NCBI RefSeq assembly: GCF_000988165.1
Contig: NW_020169297.1
Location: forward strand, 117,196 to 181,195
Length of the DNA: 64,000 bases
DNA from: Vairimorpha ceranae
Taxonomy: Eukaryota > Microsporidia > Nosematidae
Direction: 5' to 3'
Shown here in pieces: positions 20,694 through 30,458 of the stretch (the first letter of the stretch is position 1; each line of letters starts with the position of its first letter). The notes under the pieces are model-generated. The model did no database searches. It worked only from the letters and a program-made list of their open reading frames with translations, and was not told where the DNA came from. A program made the translations under genes and the position numbers.

Positions 20694-21266
20694 ATGGGTC
20701 TGAAATGCAATAACTTAAAATGTAGACGCAATATTCTAAAAATTTGTCTAATTACAAATTGCTCACATGTATTTTGTCAATCTTGTTTACATAATGTTAA
20801 AAAATCAAAAATTTGCACTGCTTGTAAATCTTTATGCAATGATTCCGACATGTTTATTCGCGAGCTTGAGGTGTTACCAAATATAGCTGGTTTTACACCG
20901 TCGGAGATATTTGAATCATGTAGAAATGCTATTTCATTCTGGCAGTACCAAACTGAGCAAGAGCATGCAATTTTTAATGCAATAAATGAACAAGCTGAAA
21001 AAACAATTACAGAATCTAAATATGAAATCAAAAGTATCAAAGCAAATTATGAATTAGAAATTGAATCATTAAAACATGCTTTAGACCGCGTAGAAAGATC
21101 TTTAGAACGAGAAAGACAAAATAATTATGATTTAAATGTGCAATTAGAAGAAAAAATTAAACAATATCAAAAACTTATACATAATGCTGAAAAATCAAAA
21201 TATTATAACAACCGATTAGGAGATATTACTAATATCAAAAATACACCAAAAGATATAAATAAATAA
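20694..21266 (+). CDS. HEI10/CCNB1IP1-like RING protein
   Basis: A 190-aa protein with an N-terminal RING-type zinc finger (Cys5, Cys10, Cys23, His25, Cys28, Cys31, Cys41, Cys44), then a segment with GFTPSEIFESC and ISFWQYQTEQE, and a long coiled coil (about 95-165). The order RING, then R/N..xxFWxYQxxQE, then coiled coil matches HEI10/CCNB1IP1, a SUMO/ubiquitin ligase of the Zip3/RNF212 group that selects meiotic crossover sites. Animal HEI10 has about 280 residues; this one is trimmed at the C-terminus. A CCC box (20691-20693) abuts the ATG. The gene starts 49 bp after the channel stop and precedes the BRCA2-like gene on the same strand, which supports a recombination role. Confidence 0.8.
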   Translation: MGLKCNNLKCRRNILKICLITNCSHVFCQSCLHNVKKSKICTACKSLCNDSDMFIRELEVLPNIAGFTPSEIFESCRNAISFWQYQTEQEHAIFNAINEQAEKTITESKYEIKSIKANYELEIESLKHALDRVERSLERERQNNYDLNVQLEEKIKQYQKLIHNAEKSKYYNNRLGDITNIKNTPKDINK

Positions 21267-21373
21267 TAGATTATATAAAATTATCTTTTTTTGTTTCTTT
21301 TTATAAACAAAATGAAAATTACTTTTAAAATAATTTTTTTGCATAATTTTGAAGTAAAAGTTTAGACCCATTT

Positions 21374-22858
21374 ATGGATTCTGAAGAAGACTTAAGATTA
21401 TTAAATTTTAGCAGCGAGGAAGATGATAGCTATCAAAAATCTTTAAGCCATTCTGAACTGGGATGTGAAAGTGAAGCTTTTGAAAAAGCAAATGTTAGCT
21501 TAGACTCAAATAAATCTGATAAAGCCTTGGATGATGCATCATTTAATGATGACAAGTGTTTTTTTTCTAGTGTAGCAGATCTTGAAGACAGGGAGCATTT
21601 TTTTTATTCAAAAGAAAGTTCAGACCTAATAGAAAACGACAACTTGTTTACTGAAGAACATAAAAGAATAAAAATTGAAAGTGATCGAAGCACAGAGGAT
21701 TCTAGACAATCTTATAGTGTCAGCTTAGGTAGCCCAAAGGTTAGTGTTTCACAAGAAAAAAATTTAGTTAATTTACATTTGTCAGTTAGCGAAAATACTA
21801 ATTTTTCTCCTGAAATAGGATTTAAAACTGGTAATAACAAAAAAATTTTAGTTAATGAGAATATTTTAAAAAGAGCACCAAAATTTTCTTCGGAGTACAA
21901 AAAAGGACCGATGAGAAGTTATAATTGTCCTGTTAAAGGGCATGTTTCTTCTGAAATCAACGAAAAAAATAAATATTTTTACTTTTTTGAAAAGATGAAA
22001 AATGAATTTCCAAATGTAGATACAGAGCTATTAAAAATCTTTTATCGGTGGGCCTGGATTAACTTGTTTTTACAAAAAAATATTAACTATAGGTCTCTAA
22101 TAGTGAGTGTACAAAATAAATTAAAGACTGAATATTCTATTTTAAGAAGGATTATTGAAGGAGATGATATAAGCTACAGGTACATGATTCTTTTAGTTTT
22201 ATCCGTCAAATCTAACACTTTAGAGGTTTTTGACGGGTTTTTTTGTTGCAAAATTCAAGTCGATTCCATAATTTCAAAACTCATTGAATCAAAAAAACTT
22301 GTAATGGGGTTTAAAATTAAATTATTTGGATGTAAACTATTGATTAATCACTATACATCAATATTAGATTTAAAAGAAGATACAGTGGTTTTATATGCAT
22401 ATTATAATTCGTTTCAGTTTTCTCTTTCTCATAGAAAACTTGGATATCGAAAAAAGATATCTTTTTTAGCTAAAATTAAAGATTTAAAAAAGGAAGGAGG
22501 CATTGTCAGTTGTTTAAAAGGACATGTAAAAAGAATTGTTGAAAGCAAATATGTTGTTCAAGTAAAAGGATACAGAAATTCTGTAGAAAATTTAGAAAAA
22601 GAGTTGGAAAATATTCAAAGTCTTATTGTAAAAACAAAAGAACACATTACAAATGAAGATGTTAAAATCAAAAAATATATTAAGTTTATTTTGGCTGATG
22701 ATTCTGGAGAATGTCTTATTACATCTTGGATGTATATAGATGATTTGTTAAAAGATAAACATATAATGTTATGCTACCTTAAGCCTGTAAATTCTGCACT
22801 TGGGCTACATTTAACTACAACAAAACAAACTTTTATGAAATTTTATGAAGAAACCTAA
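21374..22858 (+). CDS. BRCA2: BRCA2-like recombination mediator
   Basis: A 494-aa protein resembling the DNA-binding part of BRCA2 (Brh2 in Ustilago), which loads Rad51 on ssDNA. After an acidic, Ser-rich N-terminus, residues 149-171 resemble one BRC repeat (GFKTG...KKI...LKRA..F, against FxTA...LF in known repeats). From about 215 comes the helical-domain signature (FYRWAWINLF, then a Y..L..II..DD block). OB1 follows (YMILLVLSV..., FDGFFCCKIQVD, GFKIKLFGCKLL), then OB2 with KLGY and GGIVSCLKGHVKRI, matching KLGF...GGNVGCV in BRCA2. A charged helical insert at about 395-425 may be a miniature tower. The FxTA alanine is Gly153. CCC box at 21367-21369. Whether it still binds Rad51 is open. Confidence 0.85.
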   Translation: MDSEEDLRLLNFSSEEDDSYQKSLSHSELGCESEAFEKANVSLDSNKSDKALDDASFNDDKCFFSSVADLEDREHFFYSKESSDLIENDNLFTEEHKRIKIESDRSTEDSRQSYSVSLGSPKVSVSQEKNLVNLHLSVSENTNFSPEIGFKTGNNKKILVNENILKRAPKFSSEYKKGPMRSYNCPVKGHVSSEINEKNKYFYFFEKMKNEFPNVDTELLKIFYRWAWINLFLQKNINYRSLIVSVQNKLKTEYSILRRIIEGDDISYRYMILLVLSVKSNTLEVFDGFFCCKIQVDSIISKLIESKKLVMGFKIKLFGCKLLINHYTSILDLKEDTVVLYAYYNSFQFSLSHRKLGYRKKISFLAKIKDLKKEGGIVSCLKGHVKRIVESKYVVQVKGYRNSVENLEKELENIQSLIVKTKEHITNEDVKIKKYIKFILADDSGECLITSWMYIDDLLKDKHIMLCYLKPVNSALGLHLTTTKQTFMKFYEET

Positions 22859-23624
22859 ATTTTTATTGATGATGTATGAAAAATTATACAACGATTAGGA
22901 ATCTTTTGCGTTTTTAAAGGTTTATTTTACTTTAAGTAATAACTTTATGTGTTATTATTTTTGACATAATTTAGTATTTTAGTGAATCTTTATGCAACGT
23001 GCTAAATTTTAGTTTTTTAAAAATAAAATTTAATCGAAATTTGTAAACATTATCATGTCATAATTTAAAATTTATAGCAAAAAAAACCCGTTATTTTATA
23101 TTAAAAACATAAGTTTAATAAGAAAAATATATTTTAAAATAAATATATTTATATCAGCTACGTAAGCTTTATGCAAGATTTTACGTATTAAATCAAATGT
23201 TTTTGTTAATTAATTTATTTTTTTTATGCAGATACATAATTTTATTATAAAAGAATTTAAAATGCATTTTTATTTGACCCATCTTTGCTTTTTTAACTAA
23301 CTATTAAAGTCTTTGTCTAGCTTCTATTATTTGCAGTTTCGTTTAAAAACTTTGATTAATATCAAGTTCAGACCTTTTAAATTCTATAAACAAACTAATA
23401 AATTTTATAGATGAATTAATAAATATGTTACAAATTTGTCAATTTTTATAACTAAATTTGTGAAAGAAAAATACACAATTGAAAATGATTTAGTACACAG
23501 CAATTTTGTAGGTCTTTTATTAAAATTTACTAACAAACAACTTTTTTGGTTTTTATTTTTGCAAATTATTTCTTTTAAATTAAAATAAATATTAAAAGAT
23601 CTTATAAAAAGTTATATAACACAT
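22859..23624. other. Intergenic, no gene seen
   Basis: AT-rich spacer where two convergent transcription units end (BRCA2-like + strand, secreted protein - strand). No coding potential was noticed. Confidence 0.6.
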
Positions 23625-24650
23625 TTATTTTTCAAAACATCCAAAAGTCAATATACAGAAGAACTTTGCAATTCTTATTAGAGTACCATTGCTGTATAAT
23701 CTCAAAAATTCGTACATTCTGTCAATAAGACCGTCATTAAATCTTTTAAATCTTAGCTCTGAAAATATTTTGTACATGACAAAAGCAGTTACACGATGAT
23801 CCCATATTGATCCATTTAGGTATACATCTCTGTATAAATCCAAAAATCTTATTAATCTTTCTTCAATTTCTCCATATGAACATTCAAAGTAGTATCTTGT
23901 AAAGAAAAACTTTAACAACTGTGTTCTTTCGTACAAATTTAATTCAAGAATTGAAACTGGATCAATTAAGAAATCTGCTGAAGGAATACCCGAGAAGCTG
24001 CAGATATTAAGTTTAGTATCAACAAGGCATTTTTCTTTGCATCGGTAAAAGTGGCTAGAATCAATTTTACAATTAGAAGGAAGTGAAGCTAGAATATTCA
24101 TATAATCAAATACATACCTTGTACAACTTACATTATTATACATAATGTAAAAGCACTCAATATACTTGTTTTCATAAAAACATTTTTTGTAGTGTGCATA
24201 ATCATTAAAGTGAACAAGATAGATAAATTTTCTAAAAATTTCTCGTAAGTCAACTGCAATTTCATCAAAATTAACAAAAAGGCTGCTTTGAAAATTGTGA
24301 CTGAAATTTAAATGCTTTTCTAAATATCTTAAGCGGTGTTGAACTAAATAAAAGAATGCTCTTCTTAAATTCTCTCTATTAAAAAATCCCGTAATACAAT
24401 CAAAAGTGAAAGGTAATAAAAATCCATCATTTCTACCACAGGGGCCTATGGTGATACATGGATCTCTTCTAGGATGTTCATATTCCCGCATCCCAAAGTG
24501 TCTACCTCTGTTTCTTGGTATTTCACAATGGTTATATTCTTTAGTATGTCGGAATCTTTTTGATTTTCCTGAACAGTCATCAACATTTTCTCTTTCACAA
24601 AATTTTGCGAGTAATGTACCTACAAAAACCATTACACCTGTTATTTTCAT
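23625..24650 (-). CDS. Secreted Cys-rich protein, unknown
   Basis: A 341-aa product with a short N-terminal signal peptide (hydrophobic residues 4-16). The mature part starts with a Cys, Arg and His-rich basic region (residues 20-75) followed by a mostly helical, aromatic-rich domain with about fifteen Cys overall, suggesting disulphide bonds in an oxidising environment. No family recognised. Such proteins in microsporidia are candidates for spore-wall components or host-exported factors. Codon use is noticeably less AT-biased than in neighbouring genes. A CCCC box at 24657-24660 precedes the ATG by six bases. Confidence 0.78.
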   Translation of the reverse strand: MKITGVMVFVGTLLAKFCERENVDDCSGKSKRFRHTKEYNHCEIPRNRGRHFGMREYEHPRRDPCITIGPCGRNDGFLLPFTFDCITGFFNRENLRRAFFYLVQHRLRYLEKHLNFSHNFQSSLFVNFDEIAVDLREIFRKFIYLVHFNDYAHYKKCFYENKYIECFYIMYNNVSCTRYVFDYMNILASLPSNCKIDSSHFYRCKEKCLVDTKLNICSFSGIPSADFLIDPVSILELNLYERTQLLKFFFTRYYFECSYGEIEERLIRFLDLYRDVYLNGSIWDHRVTAFVMYKIFSELRFKRFNDGLIDRMYEFLRLYSNGTLIRIAKFFCILTFGCFEK

Positions 24651-24895
24651 ATTGTTGGGGTATTTGCAAATTTACTTATATACTTTTTAACTTAAATTAA
24701 ATTAAACAAACAAACAAATAATTTTTTTTAAACTATAAAAAATATGACAAGAAAGCTTTTTATATCGTAAAATTGTCATTTATATTATTTGTTTACTTAT
24801 TACTTAAATTACAAACAAAAATGCCTGATATTTAAATTTTAATATATTTTAAAAATATTAGAAAAACAAAAAATATAGATATAAAAAATAAAATT

Positions 24896-27823
24896 TTAAT
24901 CTCTAGGAGGATTAAGAATGAGAATATCCACATTTTTATCTTCAAGATCTTTAGTATTCAATGGCGTAATTAAAATAACCTGGTTTTGTGATTTCCTAAA
25001 ATATTCTACAAATTTATTTATAATGTATTTTCTATTTAAGTCATCCATAAAAACATCAAATTCGTCAAGAATTATAACTGGGCAAGAAATATAAGGCCAT
25101 AAAGAAAACAATAAAGACATAGCAGCAAAAGAACGTTCCCCGCCGGATAATGTTTCTTTTGAACCAGCAATACCAAAATTATGAACCTCCAATTTAATGT
25201 GTAATTCTTCATTTTCATGATCAAAGATAAGCTCCCCTTTATAGCCTCGTTGTAAAGTTAGTTCCTCAAATCTTTTCGACGCATTGTGCCCTATAAATTC
25301 TTTTATTTCTTCTCTTTTTGTTATTCTTTGCATAAAAGATTCACAAACATCATTAATTTTATGCTTGTTTAAATTAAGAATATTTTCATTCATTTGTTTC
25401 TTTTCTAAAATACTATTTATTTTTTCCTGAGTTTCTTCTTTATTTCCGATCTTTTTAGTTTCTTCAATTTCAATCTTTATTCGAGAAATTTCATCATAAA
25501 TTTCATCTTTAGGTCTTGGGTCTAAAATTTCATCAATTTCTTTCAATAAGTTGGCTCTTGCAATTTCAAATTCACAATTTTTTTCTGCTAATTTAACATT
25601 AAGCAGTCGCTTTTTTTGTATAAACTTTTGTAATGAATCATTAGCAATGTTAATTTTAACTTTGAATTTTTGTATTTTCAGTTCAATTTCAGAAGTAGAA
25701 GGATACTGAGTATTTGTTATGTTATTTTTGTCATTCTCTAAAACCTTTAATTTTTCTTTCATTTTAGCAATCTTATTATTTAACAAATTCATCTGATTTT
25801 CCAAAAAACGATAAGATTCAGCAATTTCTTCATTATTCATCACTTCATTTTGTGCTTTAAACAAATCTTCTGCATTTTCTATTTGTCTTATAATTTCGGC
25901 CAAATTGCGTTCATATTTATTAATTGTTTGCAAACTTACTTCATAATCTTTAGAAATTTTCTCATATTCAATAGAAGGCTTGACACTTGGTTTATTTTTC
26001 ATAAGCCTATTTAACTCTGCTTGATAATTTTCATGCTTATCTCGTTGTTTTTCAAAAAAATACTTTTCTATTTTGCGAGGAGCGAAATCAGAAATAGATC
26101 CACCAATTTTTTTAATAATGTCACCATTGAGTGTATAAATACAATCTATATTCTTTGGATCTTTTCTAATAACTCTGTATGCTTCATTTCTATCCTCGAT
26201 AAGAGCTTTTTCTTCAATATTAGCCATAATGATAAGTTGGTTCATTACAATATTGTTTTCGCATTCTATCACATCTAGCAAAACTTTAAAATTTGGATTT
26301 TTTTCGTATTTTATAAGATTGCAAGATTTATTGGATGGAATTAAAATCGAAAATTGAACATTAAAAGTTTTAAAAATATGAGACAACTTTTCTCGATCCT
26401 CCCTATTAAAACATATGAAGCTTGTTACAAATTTTTGTAACACCAAACTGGCTACTTTCCACCACTTTTGATCTTTTAATTTGATATAATCTCCAATTGG
26501 ACCAATAACTTCTTCCGTAAATTTCGTATTCTTAATGGTTTGTAAAATTTGTTTAATTTCTGGATGTATTAGATCGTTTCCAACATTTTTTTTACAAAAT
26601 TCTATTTGTTTTTGTAAAGCATATACCTTTTTTTTGTATTCATCAAAAACTCTATCTTGCTCTTCTTTAATATTTTTTTCCTTATTAAGTATTTGTAAGC
26701 AGTTTTCTTGTTGTATTCGTTCACTTAATATCTTGTCTTCAATATCTGCCTTCTTCACCCGCAAAGATTCCCTTTCGTCGACTAAAGTATTAGATTTTTC
26801 AAGTCGGCTTATTAAGTCTTTCTTTATATTAAAAGACTCTTTTAAATCTTTAAATTCATTTTCCATATTTCGGATTTTCTTATTGGTTGATAGAATTGCT
26901 TCTTCAATAGCTTGTTGTTTAGCTTTATTTTCAGACTTCATTGTCTGTGTCAACTCAAAAATTGAATCTTTTTGCGATTTAAGATCTTCGACTTCCTCCA
27001 TAAATTGTGTATGAACATTTTGTTCCATATCAATATTTAATTGTATATCAGAAAATTCTTTCTCTAAAATATTCATCTGGTTTTTAATAGCATATACATC
27101 TGCCCATCTTAGTTCGTTTTCATCTTTTTTAATCGTATCTGTTAAATTATTAACATTTTCTAAAATTTCCATGCGTTTGTATTCTTTCTCTAATTGTTGA
27201 TTTATTTCTTTTACAACGAATTCAATGTTATCAATTTTGTTTTTCAATTCTTGAATATTCTTCTCATATTTTTCATTAATAAGTCTAATATCAGCAATTT
27301 CTGTCCCTTTTAAAAATAATTTATACAAATTAGAAGAGTCAGCAGTATTTAAAAATTTTTTAGATTGTTCTTGTGTTAAAAAGTTCAGTGGATTTTCTAA
27401 TTTTATATTGAAAAAATCTAAAATGTATTCAAGATCTTCCATTTTGTTTGAATGAAGTCTTTTTTGCTTATTTGTTATTGAAAATGAACTGCTTTTATGC
27501 GTTAATCTTTTTTCTAAAATAATAAAATCTCCAAAAAAGTCATAACAGTATTTTTTTGTATTATTTAAGACACACTTAATAACACAAAATTGTTGTCCAG
27601 TTTTTATAAGATTTCTAAAAGAATTTCCTCTTTCTAAATTACTTGATCTTTGACCAAATAAAATTCCCAGAGATATCATAATAGCACTTTTACCACTCCC
27701 ATTTCTACCTCCTATGCAAGTAAATGGTTTTTTAAAATCTATTACAATATGATCATGGCACATAAAGTTGATTAACTCCAATTTTAGAATTACAGTTGAT
27801 TCGTGGTAATTTTCTAAATCCAT
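24896..27823 (-). CDS. SMC6: SMC6 subunit of the Smc5/6 complex
   Basis: A 975-aa SMC ATPase. The Walker A GGRNGSGKSA lies at about residues 38-47, preceded by NFMCHDH as in SMC6, followed by ERG...FIKTGQ-like sequence, long coiled-coil arms, a hinge at about 430-560, the ABC signature LSGGERSF near 892 and the Walker B DEFDVFMD near 920, which is diagnostic for SMC6. The Smc5/6 complex acts in recombination repair and chromosome stability. The frame is open four codons further to a TTG; the ATG at 27823 follows a CCCC box at 27836-27839. Slightly shorter than yeast Smc6 (about 1100 aa). Confidence 0.93.
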   Translation of the reverse strand: MDLENYHESTVILKLELINFMCHDHIVIDFKKPFTCIGGRNGSGKSAIMISLGILFGQRSSNLERGNSFRNLIKTGQQFCVIKCVLNNTKKYCYDFFGDFIILEKRLTHKSSSFSITNKQKRLHSNKMEDLEYILDFFNIKLENPLNFLTQEQSKKFLNTADSSNLYKLFLKGTEIADIRLINEKYEKNIQELKNKIDNIEFVVKEINQQLEKEYKRMEILENVNNLTDTIKKDENELRWADVYAIKNQMNILEKEFSDIQLNIDMEQNVHTQFMEEVEDLKSQKDSIFELTQTMKSENKAKQQAIEEAILSTNKKIRNMENEFKDLKESFNIKKDLISRLEKSNTLVDERESLRVKKADIEDKILSERIQQENCLQILNKEKNIKEEQDRVFDEYKKKVYALQKQIEFCKKNVGNDLIHPEIKQILQTIKNTKFTEEVIGPIGDYIKLKDQKWWKVASLVLQKFVTSFICFNREDREKLSHIFKTFNVQFSILIPSNKSCNLIKYEKNPNFKVLLDVIECENNIVMNQLIIMANIEEKALIEDRNEAYRVIRKDPKNIDCIYTLNGDIIKKIGGSISDFAPRKIEKYFFEKQRDKHENYQAELNRLMKNKPSVKPSIEYEKISKDYEVSLQTINKYERNLAEIIRQIENAEDLFKAQNEVMNNEEIAESYRFLENQMNLLNNKIAKMKEKLKVLENDKNNITNTQYPSTSEIELKIQKFKVKINIANDSLQKFIQKKRLLNVKLAEKNCEFEIARANLLKEIDEILDPRPKDEIYDEISRIKIEIEETKKIGNKEETQEKINSILEKKQMNENILNLNKHKINDVCESFMQRITKREEIKEFIGHNASKRFEELTLQRGYKGELIFDHENEELHIKLEVHNFGIAGSKETLSGGERSFAAMSLLFSLWPYISCPVIILDEFDVFMDDLNRKYIINKFVEYFRKSQNQVILITPLNTKDLEDKNVDILILNPPRD

Positions 27824-27835
27824 AAAATTATGCAA

Positions 27836-27839
27836 GGGG
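27836..27839 (-). promoter_or_regulatory. CCC box deciding the SMC6 start
   Basis: CCCC (minus strand) 12 bases before the ATG at 27823. The four-codon extension upstream begins at TTG and lies between the box and the ATG. Confidence 0.65.
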
Positions 27840-28075
27840 ACAAATTTTATATTATAATAAAGTATAAAAGCTTTAATCGTTTTAAATAGTTATAACATTT
27901 AAAATTATAACGTAAAATACTAATTCATATAAATCAAGATATTATAATTGTTTGTTAAATAATTATTAAAAAAATAAAAAATGATTAAAAAGTTTTATTT
28001 AATTTGTAATTTACTAAATACATATCTACAAGATTTTTTTTAAAAGTAAAAGTCGTACTAAGCAAGATTTATTTT

Positions 28076-28969
28076 TTAAATTGTTTTAGAATAAAATACC
28101 ATATATGGACTATCATCACTGTAACTTCCACCTCCATGATAAATTGATGTATCATTAAAATTAATCCATTTGTCACCTCTTTTAGCACTAGAATAATAGT
28201 GTCCTTCATTAAGATTTCCACTATGACAAACTACTCCATTAAAAAAATAAATATTATTACCTAATTTGATTTTTTCATCTATTTTAATACTATCTCTATT
28301 TTTGTAAGCCATAGAATTGAACCTGCTTATGTACAAAATAAGTATTTTAGGATAAATTATGACTTCTAATTGTTTAAAAGCAACTTTTGAATGTCCACAA
28401 TTCTCACATTTCCATACATCTAATCCATCAATCTTCTCATTTTCAAATATCCGAGAAAGACCTTCTTGTGTTGTTTTCTCAACCTGTATTTGCATCATAT
28501 TCAATAAAACAAAAGATTCCGATTTATTTCCACATTTAGAACAAAAAATTGTTTGTTTATTAAAACTATAAAAAAGTTTAGCAATAATGTTTTCAGAACA
28601 ATGGGCAATAAATTCTTCTTTACTTTGTAATTTTTTGAATTTATTGGGTAATTCGTCATGTAATACTTCTAAAAATCTAATTACAAACTCATGTGCATCT
28701 TGTTGTGAGCCATCAAATAAATTAATTTTGCTATTTAAGAAATTTAAAAATTTATTAGGAGTTACTATTTCCAATTTTTTGTAATCCGCTAAAAATTCTG
28801 CAAATGCTCCTGAAATGGGTCTCGTATAGTCAAAATTGTTTTCTATATAAAATGTAACAAACTCTGGAATTGAAAGAAGACACTGAATAGAAGAATTAAA
28901 AAAGCATGTATTTCCAATATTTCTGATTCCTTTCGGAGTAAGTTCTATTCTTTTAGCTCTTACAACCAT
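28076..28969 (-). CDS. Ubiquitin-specific protease (peptidase C19)
   Basis: A 297-aa deubiquitinase that cleaves ubiquitin from substrates. Cys box GNTCFFNSSIQC with catalytic Cys22, QQDAHEF at 89-95, a zinc site from Cys143/146 and Cys188/191, and His box EGHYYSS with His257 followed by WINFND (268-273). It is close to the minimal USP catalytic core, with no extra N-terminal domain. This size and a single zinc ribbon make assignment to a specific yeast Ubp unsafe. CCC box at 28976-28978, six bases before the ATG. The SMC6 gene start lies about 250 bp downstream of its stop on the same strand. Confidence 0.92.
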   Translation of the reverse strand: MVVRAKRIELTPKGIRNIGNTCFFNSSIQCLLSIPEFVTFYIENNFDYTRPISGAFAEFLADYKKLEIVTPNKFLNFLNSKINLFDGSQQDAHEFVIRFLEVLHDELPNKFKKLQSKEEFIAHCSENIIAKLFYSFNKQTIFCSKCGNKSESFVLLNMMQIQVEKTTQEGLSRIFENEKIDGLDVWKCENCGHSKVAFKQLEVIIYPKILILYISRFNSMAYKNRDSIKIDEKIKLGNNIYFFNGVVCHSGNLNEGHYYSSAKRGDKWINFNDTSIYHGGGSYSDDSPYMVFYSKTI

Positions 28970-29257
28970 TTATAAGGGTCTAAAAAATAGCTTAAAAAAT
29001 ATTTAAGTTTAAAACAAAGAATTTTTTTTATTGAATAGAACGAAATTTTGTAAAAAAGTAACAAAAATGTTTTATTTTACAGATTTTGCAATGACGAAAT
29101 GTTTTATGAAAAAATGTCTATAACAATAGTAAAATAAAAAGAAGCGATAAGTTTTAAAACCTATGATTTTTGTATCTTTGTTTCTAGATAAAACACTTAT
29201 GAGACATAATGTTTTACATAAAAATATAAATAAAAAAAAAGTAAAGCCAACAATAAA

Positions 29258-29809
29258 ATGAAAAACCATTTTCTTGTAAATTTTTTATTACTGTGTTCAC
29301 TAGTATTTGCTGAAGCCGAAAAAGAACAACCTTCCGAAAAAGATATAGGAGATTCGGATAAATCTGTTATTGTAAATAAGGATGGTTTGAATGACGACAC
29401 TACAACTGAGGGAATTCTCGAAAAAAATAAAATTTATCCCCCTAAAGGACAGGAAAGACAAACACTAAAAGATGTAGCTGAAGAAGCTAAAAAGAATGGT
29501 TTAAGCGCTGTATCTCTTTTGGCTTTATATTCTAATGGAAATGCTTTAAAATATTTACCTGAATCAGTTTTTCAAACTGCTGAAAAACAACTTGAAGATG
29601 CAACTCGCACCGATCAGCAATTAGTAGACTACGGTGACGATATTGAAGGGGCTGCTAATGAAAACACAGAAGAACCAAAGGAAAATGAACCAGAACCCAA
29701 AAATGAAGAACAAAAAGAAAAGGAACCTGCGCCGAAAGAAGAAGAAGAAGAGCCTCAGGAGACTAAAGAAGGAGCCAATACAGGTTCTAGTACATTAAGA
29801 TTAAAATAA
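29258..29809 (+). CDS. Secreted acidic Pro/Glu-rich protein, unknown
   Basis: A 183-aa product with a clear signal peptide (cleavage probably after FAEA, about residue 21). The middle has one helical segment (about 65-110); the C-terminal third is a low-complexity run of Glu, Pro and Lys with repeated EPKE/EPKN-like units. No family recognised; acidic low-complexity secreted proteins are plausible spore-wall or host-interface proteins. It is divergent from the ubiquitin protease gene (288 bp between starts). There is no CCC box in front of the ATG, unlike most conserved genes here. Confidence 0.75.
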   Translation: MKNHFLVNFLLLCSLVFAEAEKEQPSEKDIGDSDKSVIVNKDGLNDDTTTEGILEKNKIYPPKGQERQTLKDVAEEAKKNGLSAVSLLALYSNGNALKYLPESVFQTAEKQLEDATRTDQQLVDYGDDIEGAANENTEEPKENEPEPKNEEQKEKEPAPKEEEEEPQETKEGANTGSSTLRLK

Positions 29810-30458
29810 ATTAATTTTTTTAAAAATAAATACTTTTAAGCATTTTTTTATGCGTTTTACCTTTGAAAATTGGTCATAAAAACATTTTTATCGTTATTAT
29901 TATAATTAAGTTGAATTGATATTCTAAAAAAAATTACAATAATAATTAAATACACTCAAAAAGAGTTATATTTCATTTAAAAAAAATTTCAGACAAAAAT
30001 AATTAATAATGTGAATGTATGTAAAAATAAAAAAAAGTTTATTTTTAAAATTTCCTCAAGTATTTTAGTAACATATTTTTATAAAGTGTTATTGTCAAAA
30101 ACTGTACAAGGCTTACAATTTTTACAAATTATGCATTGTGCTTTTACGATTTGGACAACATTTAAAAAATACCTTGTATTTTTAAAATAAGTGTAAATTT
30201 GTCTAATGCTACATTTTTATATGTGATATCCGTATTTTATAATTTTTAAAACGCGAGCTGTTTTTAATTCATAATTTTTACAGCTTTAAAAGCTTACCTT
30301 ATATCATTCAAAAACTTTATAAATTACTTAACCTATGACTTTAAACATTTTTAAAACAAAGTTTCAAATTTGAAATAATGTCGGTGATAATATATTTTAA
30401 TTGATTCATTTATAAACACTGTTATTTAATTACTAATAAACATAATCAATATACTTGA
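29810..30458. other. Intergenic, no gene seen
   Basis: AT-rich spacer between two same-strand genes without recognised features. No CCC box precedes the next ATG. Confidence 0.55.
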
